A DNA stretch of 64,000 bases from Rhodococcus pyridinivorans (GCF_900105195.1 NZ_FNRX01000002.1:1-64000), one strand, 5' to 3'. Counted from the first letter of the stretch, positions 46,445 to 55,209 are shown. Notes: generated from the letters alone by a model not told the origin. A program made the numbers and translations.

Positions 46445-48083
46445 TCTCGTTCTCGACCGAGGTGCGCAACCGGTCGAGAAGCTCGAGGCGGACGGCGAGC
46501 CAGGCCGTGAACTGGTTCTCCGGCAGCCGGACGTCCATCCCCATCGCACGGGAGATCCGGTCCAGCTTCGACAGCATCGTGTTGCGGTGGACCGACAGCT
46601 CCCGCGCCGCCGCGTTGACGTTCCCGCCGGCCGCGAGATAGGCCAGCAGGGTGTCGTACAGGTCGGTGCCGGGCTTGAGCGTCCCGAATACGTCGCCGAC
46701 GAATCTGCGGCTGCGATCGGTCTCGGCGACCAGCTCGAGCACACCGTAACCCCGCAGGTCGCGGTAGGCCACCGAACCCGACATCCCGAGCCGCTGCCCG
46801 ATGCCGAGCGCCACGCGGGCCTGCCGGTAGCTCTCCCGGATCTGGTCCGCGCCGACGGCCGGAGCGCCGTGGGCGACGGGCACCGGACGCACGCGCCGGC
46901 GGGACAGGTCCTGCGACACCGCGTCGGCGTATTCGGCGATCTCGAGTTCGACGTCGCTCGGGTCGCGGTAGCGGAGCGACCGCACCACCACCAGGACGTC
47001 GCCGATCACCGTGACATACGAGCGCACCGACGGGTGGGGCAGGACGCTCGCGGCGTACCGGGCCAACCGCAACAGTCCACCGGATTCGTCGCCACCCGGA
47101 CCGGCCGGGTTCTCCCCGTAACCGGGCGCGACGAAGACCGCGAACGACGAGGTGAGATCGATGTCGTGGTACTCGGCGCGCGCCTGCATGTCGTGCTGGC
47201 TGGTGAAACTGCCATGCACCAGCGCCTGCACGAAATCGCCGCGGGCCCGTTCCTCGGCCTCGTCGACACTGCGTTGCCGCAGCATCTCCGATCCGATGAT
47301 CGCCGTCGCCTGTTCGGTGACGACCGCGTGCTGGGCCAGCTCGTGCGGTCCGGGAGACGCGCCCGAGGCGAGCACGACCACCCAGCCCTCGAACCGTTTG
47401 CCGAGCCGGATGGTGCTGGCCGTGCACGTCCAGGGTGTGCCTCCGACGACCTCCTCCAGCACGCGAGTGTCGTGGGGGGCGTGACGTTCCGCGGCCGTCA
47501 CCGTCGACAGCTGCTTGTGCAGTATCTCCGAGATCTCTTCCGCCCGAACGGCATCCACGCCGTGTAAGGCGACGGCCTGACCACGTGCATCGAGTGCGAT
47601 CGCCGGATGCTGTGCGAGCGCCGAGACCTCCTTGACGAGCAGGGTCAGTCCCGCGCCGCGGTGCAGCAGACCGGCGAGCGTCGAGTGCACGTGCGCGGAA
47701 TAGCGCATGACGTGCACTTCCTGCATCAGCGACCGCTCGGCGAGCAACCGGTTGAGTGCCGCGAATCCGACGGGCAGGTCGAGTTCGATCACCACCAGTC
47801 CTGCCGGCCAGCACATTCCGGCGGGCACCGCGCCGTCGACGACCAGGGCCGCCGCGTCGCGGGCCGCGAGCGCGGACAGGGCGTGCGCGCTGTCGGCCAG
47901 TGCCTCCGGCCGCATGTACACGGCGACGCCGGTGAGATCATCGAATCGGCCGACGACCTCGCCGAACGGCAGCACCCAGGTGAGCGCCCGGTCGAGATCG
48001 GCCTCCCGATCCACGACCCGGGCGCCCTCCATGAGCGGTTCGTCGAGCAGCCCTCGGACTGTCAGACGCGGGCTCGATTCCAT
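46431..48083 (-). CDS. PucR family transcriptional regulator
   Basis: 550 residues from the ATG at 48083 (AGCAGG upstream). N-terminal PucR-like sensory domain (about 1-125), a middle GGDEF-like/CdaR region, and a C-terminal PucR helix-turn-helix (LAAGGNVNAAARELSVHRNTMLSKLDRI, in part). Regulators of this family usually activate purine, allantoin or amine catabolism. The gene diverges from the eight-gene operon and the region between holds paired TGTGCACT elements, making it the prime candidate regulator of the operon and of both transporters. Confidence 0.9.
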   Translation of the reverse strand: MESSPRLTVRGLLDEPLMEGARVVDREADLDRALTWVLPFGEVVGRFDDLTGVAVYMRPEALADSAHALSALAARDAAALVVDGAVPAGMCWPAGLVVIELDLPVGFAALNRLLAERSLMQEVHVMRYSAHVHSTLAGLLHRGAGLTLLVKEVSALAQHPAIALDARGQAVALHGVDAVRAEEISEILHKQLSTVTAAERHAPHDTRVLEEVVGGTPWTCTASTIRLGKRFEGWVVVLASGASPGPHELAQHAVVTEQATAIIGSEMLRQRSVDEAEERARGDFVQALVHGSFTSQHDMQARAEYHDIDLTSSFAVFVAPGYGENPAGPGGDESGGLLRLARYAASVLPHPSVRSYVTVIGDVLVVVRSLRYRDPSDVELEIAEYADAVSQDLSRRRVRPVPVAHGAPAVGADQIRESYRQARVALGIGQRLGMSGSVAYRDLRGYGVLELVAETDRSRRFVGDVFGTLKPGTDLYDTLLAYLAAGGNVNAAARELSVHRNTMLSKLDRISRAMGMDVRLPENQFTAWLAVRLELLDRLRTSVENEINYR

Positions 48084-48411
48084 GGGGACCTGCTTCCATC
48101 GGGAGCATCGGCGGGCTGTGAGGGGGTGGGCCCGTCGACACCGTGGCGGTGTGCACTTTCTACACCAGATACCAGAGTCATGCGTCCCAGACGCATGTGC
48201 ACTGTGTACACCGAATCCCGAAAACGACGGTGATCCTGACCGTCCCCATCGGCGCACGGCCCTGTTAGAAATGAGCCACGCCGGACACACCGCTCCACCG
48301 CTCCGGCACCCGCCGACACTTCAGCGACGCGACATCGGCGGGACGCACACGGATCCCGACGCGGACCAGGAATCGTCCGACTCTCCGACCCGACTCCGAA
48401 AGTGGAGACCA
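48084..48411. promoter_or_regulatory. Divergent control region, PucR gene and catabolic operon
   Basis: 328 bp with no supported gene. It holds two copies of a 17-bp element, TGTGCACTTTCTACACC (48150-48166) and TGTGCACTGTGTACACC (48196-48212), and between them a perfect dyad CATGCGTC-CCA-GACGCATG (48179-48197). Same-direction copies 46 bp apart are typical of activator sites. The regulator is inferred to be PucR. Confidence 0.6.
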
Positions 48412-48861
48412 ATGCATCGAATCCACCGCATCACCCTCGACGACGCACTCCCCCTGCTGGCCGCCGGCCGCGCGAAGGCCGAGGAGATCGGCGTGAAGCA
48501 GACCCTCTGCGTCTGCGACGAGAGCGCGAACGTCATTGCTCTGCACCGGCTTCCCGGCGCCCGCCTCACCGGCGTCGAGATCGCCATGGCGAAGGCGTTC
48601 ACCGCCGCCGGCCACGAGCGCGCCACCCACCTGTTCAACGAGGGTCCCAACGGACCCGCACTCCCCGGCAACGAAGCGTTCGGCATCAGCCACATGCTCC
48701 CCGGGAAGTTCGCGATCTTCGTCGGCGGCTTCCCCCTCGTCTACGACGGACAGATCGTCGGCGCCGTCGGCATCAGCGGCGGCAACGGCGAGCAGGACAA
48801 GGCGGTCGGCGCCGCCATGATCGCCGAATTCGAAGCCCTGACCTCCGCGATCAACGCCTGA
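48412..48861 (+). CDS. GlcG/HbpS-like (DUF336) protein
   Basis: 149 residues from the ATG at 48412 with GTGGAG upstream. DUF336 fold: N-terminal LDDALPLLAAGRAKAEEIG, central EIAMAKAFTAAGHERAT, and C-terminal IVGAVGISGGNGEQDKAV. Members include haem-binding HbpS and the GlcG protein of glycolate operons; many accompany catabolic enzymes without a fixed role. First gene of the operon. Confidence 0.85.
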   Translation: MHRIHRITLDDALPLLAAGRAKAEEIGVKQTLCVCDESANVIALHRLPGARLTGVEIAMAKAFTAAGHERATHLFNEGPNGPALPGNEAFGISHMLPGKFAIFVGGFPLVYDGQIVGAVGISGGNGEQDKAVGAAMIAEFEALTSAINA

Positions 48862-48902
48862 TCGCATCCCCCCGCACGACCTCCTCATCGAAAGGCATCA
48901 TC

Positions 48903-49622
48903 ATGACCGAACTGCTCGGACGCGACGAATTCCGCGCCGCACTCGAAGACGCCATCAAGGGACGCGAAGCGAAGAACGCATCGTTCAGCAAGGCGTGGGC
49001 CGAAGGCAAGCTCGAGAAGCACCACTTCGCCCGGTGGGCCGAGAACCACTACCACTACGTCGGCCCCTTCGCCGACTACCTGGCGAACATCTACTCCAAC
49101 ACCCCCGATCACTTCACCGACGCCAAGGACTTCACCCTCCAGAACATGTACGAGGAGGAGCTGGCCGACATCCGGCACACCGACCTGCTCATCAAGTTCG
49201 CCGAGGCGTGCGGCACCACCAAGGAGCGCGTCGAGGATCCGAACAACATGAACGCGGTCACCCGCGGACTGCAGGCCTGGTGCTACGCGGTGTCGCAGCG
49301 CGAACACTTCGTCGTCGCCACCGCGGCCCTGGTCGTGGGCCTCGAATCCCAGGTGCCGAGCATCTACAAGAAGCAGATCGTCCCGCTCCGCGAGGTGTAC
49401 GGCTTCACCGAGGACGAGATCGAGTTCTTCGACCTGCACATCACCTCGGACGTCGTGCACGGTGAGCGCGGCTACCAGATCGTCCTGGACTGCGCGGACA
49501 CCCCGCAGCTGCAGCAGCGCTGCCTGCAGCTCGTCCGCTGGGGAGCGGAGATGCGTTTCTCGTACACGAAGGGCCTGTACGACACGTACGTCGCCCCCGA
49601 TCTGGAGCTGGCGTCCGCCTGA
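48903..49622 (+). CDS. Haem-oxygenase-like di-iron oxidase (HDO, PqqC/TenA fold)
   Basis: 239 residues. All-helical PqqC/TenA-like protein. Residues Glu85, His92, Glu148, His179, Asp183 and His186 fall at the spacings E-x6-H ... E ... H-x3-D-x2-H that I recall for the six di-iron ligands of CADD-type HDOs (E81, H88, E142, H174, D178, H181). So it is probably a true di-iron oxygenase or oxidase, not a thiaminase. HDOs cleave C-C or C-N bonds or N-oxygenate amines. Downstream genes supply a Rieske ferredoxin and reductase, an unusually complete electron chain. Confidence 0.8.
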   Translation: MTELLGRDEFRAALEDAIKGREAKNASFSKAWAEGKLEKHHFARWAENHYHYVGPFADYLANIYSNTPDHFTDAKDFTLQNMYEEELADIRHTDLLIKFAEACGTTKERVEDPNNMNAVTRGLQAWCYAVSQREHFVVATAALVVGLESQVPSIYKKQIVPLREVYGFTEDEIEFFDLHITSDVVHGERGYQIVLDCADTPQLQQRCLQLVRWGAEMRFSYTKGLYDTYVAPDLELASA

Positions 49623-49631
49623 TCCGATGCG

Positions 49632-49665
49632 CGGGAGCGGAAGTCGCTCGCGGCTTCCGCTCCCG
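49632..49665 (+). terminator. Intra-operon hairpin (attenuator or terminator)
   Basis: CGGGAGCGGAAG (49632-49643) and its exact complement (49654-49665) around a 10-nt loop, between the HDO and first Rieske genes. Possibly lowers expression of the distal genes or stabilises the upstream mRNA. Confidence 0.55.
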
Positions 49666-49691
49666 TTCTCGCACACGAGCGAAGGAGAAGC

Positions 49692-50093
49692 ATGTCCACC
49701 GAAATCATGGGCAGCGGGACCGCCGGCACCGACACCGCCGCGGAGTCCCCGACCTGGGTCGCCGTCGCCACGGTGAAAGAGGTGACCCGCCGCCGCAAAC
49801 TCCGCGTGGAGGTCGACGGCCTCGCGATCGCACTGTTCCATGCGAACGACCGCATCTACGCCTTCGCCGACCTGTGCATCCACCAGGACCGTTCGCTCGT
49901 GAAGGGCACGCTCCTGCACGGCCGGGTCATCTGCCCCGGCCACCAGTGGCGCTTCGATCTCGAGACCGGATACGAAGAGGACCAGGACCTCTGCCAGCCG
50001 GTCTATCCCGTCCTCGTGCGCGACGAGACCGTCCTCGTCGACCTCACCCCGCGTCCGGCACCGGCCGCATCCGGAAAGGAGTGCACGGCATGA
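49692..50093 (+). CDS. Rieske [2Fe-2S] ferredoxin (oxygenase type)
   Basis: 133 residues from the ATG at 49692 with GAAGGAG. Rieske ligands Cys62-x-His64 and Cys81-x2-His84 with no disulfide cysteines, as in BphF-like soluble ferredoxins of oxygenases. A 20-residue N-terminal tail precedes the fold. ATGA-coupled to the FAD reductase, so it most likely shuttles electrons from the reductase to the HDO. Confidence 0.9.
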   Translation: MSTEIMGSGTAGTDTAAESPTWVAVATVKEVTRRRKLRVEVDGLAIALFHANDRIYAFADLCIHQDRSLVKGTLLHGRVICPGHQWRFDLETGYEEDQDLCQPVYPVLVRDETVLVDLTPRPAPAASGKECTA

Positions 50094-51316
50094 CCGTTCG
50101 CACCGTAGTCACAGTGGGCGCCGGCCAGGTCGCCGCCGTCGCCGCACGCACCCTGCGCCGCCGCGGCTTCGACGGACGCATCGTGCTGCTCGGCGACGAG
50201 CAGCACGCCCCCTACCAGCGTCCGCCCCTGTCGAAGGAATTCCTCGCGGGTCGTGAAGGAATCGACTCCCTCGCACTGCTGACCCGGAAATGGCTCGACG
50301 CCAACGACATCGACATCCGCACGGGCGTGTCGGTCCAGCGCATCGACACCGCGACCCGCACCGTCGAGTTCGACGGCGGCGAGATCGCCGCCGACGCGAT
50401 CGTCCTCGCCACGGGCGGACGCCCCCGCACCCTCACCACCACCGGTTCCCGGCCCGATCTCGTCCACTACCTGCGCACCCTCGACGACGCGACCGCCCTC
50501 GCAGCCCGCCTGACCCCGGGTTCGAGTCTCGCGATCGTCGGCGGCGGCTTCATCGGACTCGAGATCGCAGCGACCGCAAGATCTCTCGGCGTGACGGTGA
50601 CGGTCCTCGAACAGGCCGAACACCTTCTCGGAGGCATCCTCGGCGAGCAGGTCGGCCGGCACTGCGCCGAACTGCACCGCCGCAACGGTGTCGACCTGCG
50701 CACCGGCACGGGCGTCGCGTCGGTGACCACTTCCGATCGCGGTGTGCGGATCGAGACCACCACCGGCGGGATCGTCGAGGCCGACGCCGTGGTCGTCGGC
50801 ATCGGCATCGTCCCCAACACCGACATCGCGGCGGCGAGCGGACTCGCCGTCGACGGCGGGATCGTCGTCGACGCCACCGGGCGCACCTCGGTCGAGAACA
50901 TCTACGCGGCAGGCGATGTCGCGAAGCGGTTCTCCCCGCGCGAAGGCCGGCACGTGCGCGTCGAACACTTCGACAACGCGAACCGCCAGGCCGCGGTGGT
51001 CGCCGACACGATCGTCGGGCGGCAGTCGCTCTCCGACGACCCGCATTGGTTCTGGTCCGATCAGTACGACACCAACATCCAGTTCGCCGGATCAGCTTCC
51101 GGAACAACCGAACTCGTCGTCCGCGGTGACACCGACAGCGGAGAGTTCTCGGTCTTCTACCTCGCCGGCGACGTTCTGACCGCTGCCTTCGCGATGGACC
51201 GCGGCGAGGACATCATGGCGGCCCGCGAACTCATCGGCCGCAGGGTCGACGCAGCGCTGCTCGCCGACGAGGACACCGATCTGTGGGAGATGTACGAGGA
51301 GGTCGAGCCCGCATGA
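50090..51316 (+). CDS. FAD-dependent ferredoxin reductase (BphA4 type)
   Basis: 408 residues from the ATG at 50090. Two dinucleotide sites: VGAGQVAAVAARTLRRRG for FAD and VGGGFIGLEIAATARSLGVT for NAD(P)H; PYQRPPLSKEFL and YAAGDVAKRFSP are typical of oxygenase-coupled reductases. Couples NAD(P)H to the adjacent Rieske ferredoxin. Overlaps both neighbours (ATGA). Confidence 0.92.
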   Translation: MTVRTVVTVGAGQVAAVAARTLRRRGFDGRIVLLGDEQHAPYQRPPLSKEFLAGREGIDSLALLTRKWLDANDIDIRTGVSVQRIDTATRTVEFDGGEIAADAIVLATGGRPRTLTTTGSRPDLVHYLRTLDDATALAARLTPGSSLAIVGGGFIGLEIAATARSLGVTVTVLEQAEHLLGGILGEQVGRHCAELHRRNGVDLRTGTGVASVTTSDRGVRIETTTGGIVEADAVVVGIGIVPNTDIAAASGLAVDGGIVVDATGRTSVENIYAAGDVAKRFSPREGRHVRVEHFDNANRQAAVVADTIVGRQSLSDDPHWFWSDQYDTNIQFAGSASGTTELVVRGDTDSGEFSVFYLAGDVLTAAFAMDRGEDIMAARELIGRRVDAALLADEDTDLWEMYEEVEPA

Positions 51317-52767
51317 CGATCACCGGACTGAACCACATCGACGGCAACTGGGTACCGGCCGCCTCCGGCGCGGTCTTCGAACGCCGCAACCCCGCCGACG
51401 AGACCGATCTGATCGGCACCTTCCCGGACTCCGACGCCATCGACGTCCGCAACGCGGTCGATGCTCTCGACAAGGCCGCGCCCGAATGGGCCGCCGCCCC
51501 GCCCGAACGCCGCGCCGCGATCCTCGAAGCAGCCGCCGACCACCTCGCCGCACACTCGGCCGAACTCGTCGACGAACTGATCCGCGAAGAGGGCAAGACC
51601 CGCGCCGAGGCGTCGATGGAGGTGACTCGCACCCCCATGAACCTGCGCTTCTACGCAGGTGAGGCACTGCGCGCCACCGGTGCGACCTTCCCGGCCCCCG
51701 GATCCACGACGATCTACACCGTGCGCGAACCGATCGGGATCGTCGGTGCGATCACGCCGTGGAACTTCCCGCTCAACATCCCCTCCCGCAAGCTCGGTCC
51801 GGCGCTCGCCGCCGGCAACACGGTGCTGTTCAAGCCGTCCGAGATCACCCCGCTGATGGGGCAGCGACTCGTCGAGGCCCTGCTCGCCGGTGGTCTGCCG
51901 CCCGGCGCGATCGCACTCGTCCAGGGCGACGGCAAGGCAGGCGCGGCCGTGTCCGGCGACGAACGGGTCGCGGCCGTGACCTTCACCGGCTCCACCGAGG
52001 TCGGACGCGCCATCCACCGCAGCGTCGGCCCCGACCGGCGCGTGCAGCTGGAGATGGGCGGCAAGAACCCCGTCGTCGTGCTGGCCGACGCCGACCTCGA
52101 CGCCGCAGCCGCACTGATCGTCAAGGGTGCCTTCGGGTTGTCGGGCCAGGCGTGCACCGGCACCAGCCGGGTCGTCGCCGTCGACGCGATCCACGACGAA
52201 CTGCTCGAGAAGGTCGCCGAACGCACCCTCGCACTGCGGGTGGGACCAGGTTCGGGTGCCGCCGTCGATGTCGGCCCGCTCGCGGGTCGCGGTCAGCTCG
52301 ACAAGTTCCTCGAGTACGTCACCATCGGCACGGACGAAGGCGCACGGCTCGTGTGCGGCGGCGTGCGATGCGAGGACGACGCGCTGCGAGACGGATTCTT
52401 CGTGCGGCCCACAGTGTTCGCAGACACCGCCCCGGGGATGCGCCTGCTCACCGACGAGATCTTCGGCCCGGTCCTGGCCTTCCAGCGCGCCGGCTCCTTC
52501 GACGAGGCCCTGGCTCTGGCGAATGACACCGCCTTCGGGCTCAGCGCCTCGGTCGTCACCCGGAGTCTTTCCGCTGCACAGCGTTTCATCGCCGGGTCGC
52601 GGACCGGGCTCGTGAAGGTCAACCAGCCCACGACGGGAATGGCCATGAACGCGCCGTTCGGCGGCTACAAGCAGTCGAGCACGCAGACCTTCAAGGAACA
52701 GGCCGGCCCCACGCTCATGCAGTTCTACCAGTCCGAGAAGACCGTCTACCTGTCCCCCGACGCCTGA
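51313..52767 (+). CDS. Aldehyde dehydrogenase family protein
   Basis: 484 residues from the ATG at 51313. ALDH with TPWNFPLNIPSRKLGPALAA, cofactor loop FTGSTEVGRAI, catalytic Glu in LEMGGKN and Cys in LSGQACTGTSR. Resembles succinic-semialdehyde, 2,5-dioxovalerate and vanillin-type ALDHs. In this operon it would oxidise an aldehyde made by the oxygenase and imine hydrolysis steps. Confidence 0.92.
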   Translation: MTITGLNHIDGNWVPAASGAVFERRNPADETDLIGTFPDSDAIDVRNAVDALDKAAPEWAAAPPERRAAILEAAADHLAAHSAELVDELIREEGKTRAEASMEVTRTPMNLRFYAGEALRATGATFPAPGSTTIYTVREPIGIVGAITPWNFPLNIPSRKLGPALAAGNTVLFKPSEITPLMGQRLVEALLAGGLPPGAIALVQGDGKAGAAVSGDERVAAVTFTGSTEVGRAIHRSVGPDRRVQLEMGGKNPVVVLADADLDAAAALIVKGAFGLSGQACTGTSRVVAVDAIHDELLEKVAERTLALRVGPGSGAAVDVGPLAGRGQLDKFLEYVTIGTDEGARLVCGGVRCEDDALRDGFFVRPTVFADTAPGMRLLTDEIFGPVLAFQRAGSFDEALALANDTAFGLSASVVTRSLSAAQRFIAGSRTGLVKVNQPTTGMAMNAPFGGYKQSSTQTFKEQAGPTLMQFYQSEKTVYLSPDA

Positions 52768-52806
52768 CCGGCGACACCGACCCTCGACAAGCCTGGAGGA
52801 AAGACC

Positions 52807-53163
52807 ATGGAGTTCAAGCGAGTGGCCCGATCCGGGCAGGTGCCCGAAGGCATCGTCCGCCGGTTCTACGCCGAGGACTACGAGTTCGCCATCTCCCGAC
52901 TGGACGGCAAGGCGTACGCGACGTCCAACTACTGCTCACACCTCGACTGCCTGCTGTCGTCCGGCAAGCTCGTCCAGGACGGCATCGGATGCTCCTGCCA
53001 CGGAAGCGCATTCGACCTCGAGACCGGTGAGCCGATCTGCCCGCCGGCCACCGAGCCCATCAAGACCTATCCGTGCGAGGAGCGCGACGGCGAGATCTTC
53101 GTCGGGATCGACCCCGCCGAGCCGCCGGAAGGACCCCGTCGACGTCGGATGCGGTCGGCATGA
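52807..53163 (+). CDS. Rieske [2Fe-2S] protein, high-potential-like
   Basis: 118 residues from the ATG at 52807 with TGGAGGAAA. Ligands Cys43-x-His45 and Cys62-x2-His65, plus Cys48 and Cys64 in the CSHLDC and CSCHGS loops, the positions of the bc1-type disulfide. Unlike the first Rieske protein it therefore looks like a higher-potential form. The C-terminus is Arg-rich. Coupled to the following gene (ATGA). Role alongside the first ferredoxin is unknown. Confidence 0.88.
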   Translation: MEFKRVARSGQVPEGIVRRFYAEDYEFAISRLDGKAYATSNYCSHLDCLLSSGKLVQDGIGCSCHGSAFDLETGEPICPPATEPIKTYPCEERDGEIFVGIDPAEPPEGPRRRRMRSA

Positions 53164-54758
53164 GTCGGCGCGTGACACGACCGGCGACGGTCGCGACCGG
53201 AGGCATGGTCGCGTCGAGTCATCCGCTCGCGAGCCTCGCCGGGGTCCGCGTCCTCGAGGACGGTGGCAACGCCGTCGACGCGGCCCTGGCGATGGCAGCG
53301 GTCACGTGGCTGACCCTGCCCGGGCAGTGCGGCATCGGCGGCGACGCGTTCGCCGTGGTCCGCGAGCCCGACGGGTCGGTGTGGACCGTCAACGGCAGCG
53401 GTTACGGACCCGACGGCGGTACACCGGATTTCTACCGGGCACGGGGACTCGACGCGATCCCACTCGACGGGGCGCTCGCCGTCGCCGTTCCCGGCGCACC
53501 CGCCGCGCTGGCGGCACTGCACCGGCGGGGAGCGAGCAGGTCGCTGCCCGAGCTGTGGGCGCCGGCAGCCCGGATCGCCGAGAGCGGCCTGCCGTGCTCG
53601 GCGAAGACCCGAACCGACGTGCAGACCGCTCTGCATGCGATCCGCGGCGACGCCGGACTCGCCTCGGTGTACGCACCGGGCGACCGGGTCCCGCGCCTCG
53701 GCGACGTGCTTCCCCAGCCCGATCTGGCCCGCACGATCCGTGCCCTGGCCGAGGATCCGGCATCGTTCTACACCGGCACGCTCGCCGAACGCTGCGTGGC
53801 TGCGCTGCAGGGGGGCGGAGCACCGTTCAGCGGCGACGAATGGCAGGCCGGGGCGTCAGTGGATGCGGAGGCGGCGCTCACCGGCAGCTATGCCGGTCAC
53901 GTCGTGCACCAGACCCCGCTCCCCACACCGGGATGGATGGTGCTGCACCAGGCCGCCCTGTGCGACGACGCGCTCGGCACCCACCCTGTGCTCGGCGCGG
54001 CATCGATCGACCGGATGGCCCGCGCGGCCACCGTCGCCTTCGAAGACAGGCTCCGCTGGTGCTCGTCGGACAACGACGGGGTCGCACGGGTGCTCGATCC
54101 CGCGAACATCGCAGCCGGTCGCGCACGGATCGACGGGCGTGCACCGGCCGAGGCGTTCGCCGTCTCCGCCGGGGACACGACGTCGTTCGTCGCCGTGGAC
54201 TCCGAGGGGCGGGCGGTGTCGTTCATCCACTCGCTGGCGTTCACCTTCGGAGCGAAGCTCACGGTGCCCAGGACGGGCATCGTGCTCAACAACCGGCTCG
54301 GTCGCGGTGCCTACCTGATCGACGGGCATCCGAACGAGGTGGCGCCGCGCCGCAAGCCCCTGCACACGCTCAACGCGTGGATCGTCACCGACTCGGCGGG
54401 TGAGCTGCGGCATGTGGGCAACACGCCCGGCGGCGACGGCCAGGTGCAGTGGAACATGCAGTTGCTGTCGCACCTGCTCGACCACGGTCTCGACCCCCAG
54501 GAGGCGGTCTCGGCGCCGCGCTTCACCGTCTTCCCGGGATCGGACGCCAACGTGCTCGGCGAACCGACCGCATTGCGGATCGAAGGCGACGTCGCCGACG
54601 GCGTGTGCGACGAACTGCGCGTACTCGGTCACCTGGTGGAAGTGCTCGAACCACTCGACGCCGAGGGCAGCGCGCAGGTGATCTCGATCGACGACCGCGG
54701 GGTGCTCTCCGGCGGCAGCGATCCACGACAGGAGGGGGTGGCTCTGGGTGTCCTCTGA
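53160..54758 (+). CDS. Gamma-glutamyltransferase-fold Ntn hydrolase, atypical substrate
   Basis: 532 residues from the ATG at 53160. GGT-family proenzyme with GGNAVDAALAMAAVTW, GQCGIGGDAF, the nucleophile Thr340 in GDTTSFVAVD and PGGDGQVQWNMQLL. However, the glutamate-binding residues of E. coli GGT appear lost: the FRE Arg is replaced in VNGSGYG, the Ser-Ser pair by HT (KPLHTLN) and the NNQMDD Asp by NNRLGR. So a gamma-glutamyl substrate is doubtful. The GGT-family HpxW (oxamate amidohydrolase) is a precedent for other amides. No signal peptide: cytoplasmic. Confidence 0.85.
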   Translation: MSRRVTRPATVATGGMVASSHPLASLAGVRVLEDGGNAVDAALAMAAVTWLTLPGQCGIGGDAFAVVREPDGSVWTVNGSGYGPDGGTPDFYRARGLDAIPLDGALAVAVPGAPAALAALHRRGASRSLPELWAPAARIAESGLPCSAKTRTDVQTALHAIRGDAGLASVYAPGDRVPRLGDVLPQPDLARTIRALAEDPASFYTGTLAERCVAALQGGGAPFSGDEWQAGASVDAEAALTGSYAGHVVHQTPLPTPGWMVLHQAALCDDALGTHPVLGAASIDRMARAATVAFEDRLRWCSSDNDGVARVLDPANIAAGRARIDGRAPAEAFAVSAGDTTSFVAVDSEGRAVSFIHSLAFTFGAKLTVPRTGIVLNNRLGRGAYLIDGHPNEVAPRRKPLHTLNAWIVTDSAGELRHVGNTPGGDGQVQWNMQLLSHLLDHGLDPQEAVSAPRFTVFPGSDANVLGEPTALRIEGDVADGVCDELRVLGHLVEVLEPLDAEGSAQVISIDDRGVLSGGSDPRQEGVALGVL

Positions 54759-55206
54759 CATTGCTTCGCAATGGGTGTCCACTGATGTGACCGCTGTCGC
54801 ACCGCGTCCGCAGGGGCGATACGTCCCGGCCGTGTTGGCCGGCGACACCGTCCGCACGGCGGGCATGACCCCACGGCGAGACGGCGAGCTGATCCTCACC
54901 GGACGGGTCGGCGCGGAGGTCACCGTCGAACAGGCCCGGGCCGCCGCGGTCGTCGCGGTGGGCAACGCGTTGGCAGCGATCCGCGCGACGCTGCCGGAGG
55001 GCACGTCGTTCCGGCCGGTCGAGATGGTCGTCTACGTCGCGAGCGCGCCCGGTTTCGTCGATCTGTCGGTGGTCGCGGACGGCGCGTCGGACCTGATCGA
55101 ACGCGAACTCGGTGTGGATGCGCTACCGGCGCGCACCGCCGTCGGCGTCCACACCCTGCCCGGCGGGGCACCGCTCGAGATCGCGCTGACCGCCGTGTGC
55201 GGATAG
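54748..55206 (+). CDS. RidA family imine/enamine deaminase
   Basis: 152 residues from a GTG at 54748, overlapping the GGT-fold gene by 11 bp, with AGGAGGGGG upstream. YjgF/RidA fold: VLAGDTVRTAGMTPRRDGELILTG..., VVYVASAPGFVDLSVV, and the closing VHTLPGGAPLEIALTAV. RidA proteins hydrolyse reactive imines or enamines from amine metabolism, which fits an oxygenase or amidase acting on a nitrogen compound. Last gene of the operon. Confidence 0.88.
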   Translation: MSSDIASQWVSTDVTAVAPRPQGRYVPAVLAGDTVRTAGMTPRRDGELILTGRVGAEVTVEQARAAAVVAVGNALAAIRATLPEGTSFRPVEMVVYVASAPGFVDLSVVADGASDLIERELGVDALPARTAVGVHTLPGGAPLEIALTAVCG

Positions 55207-55209
55207 ACG

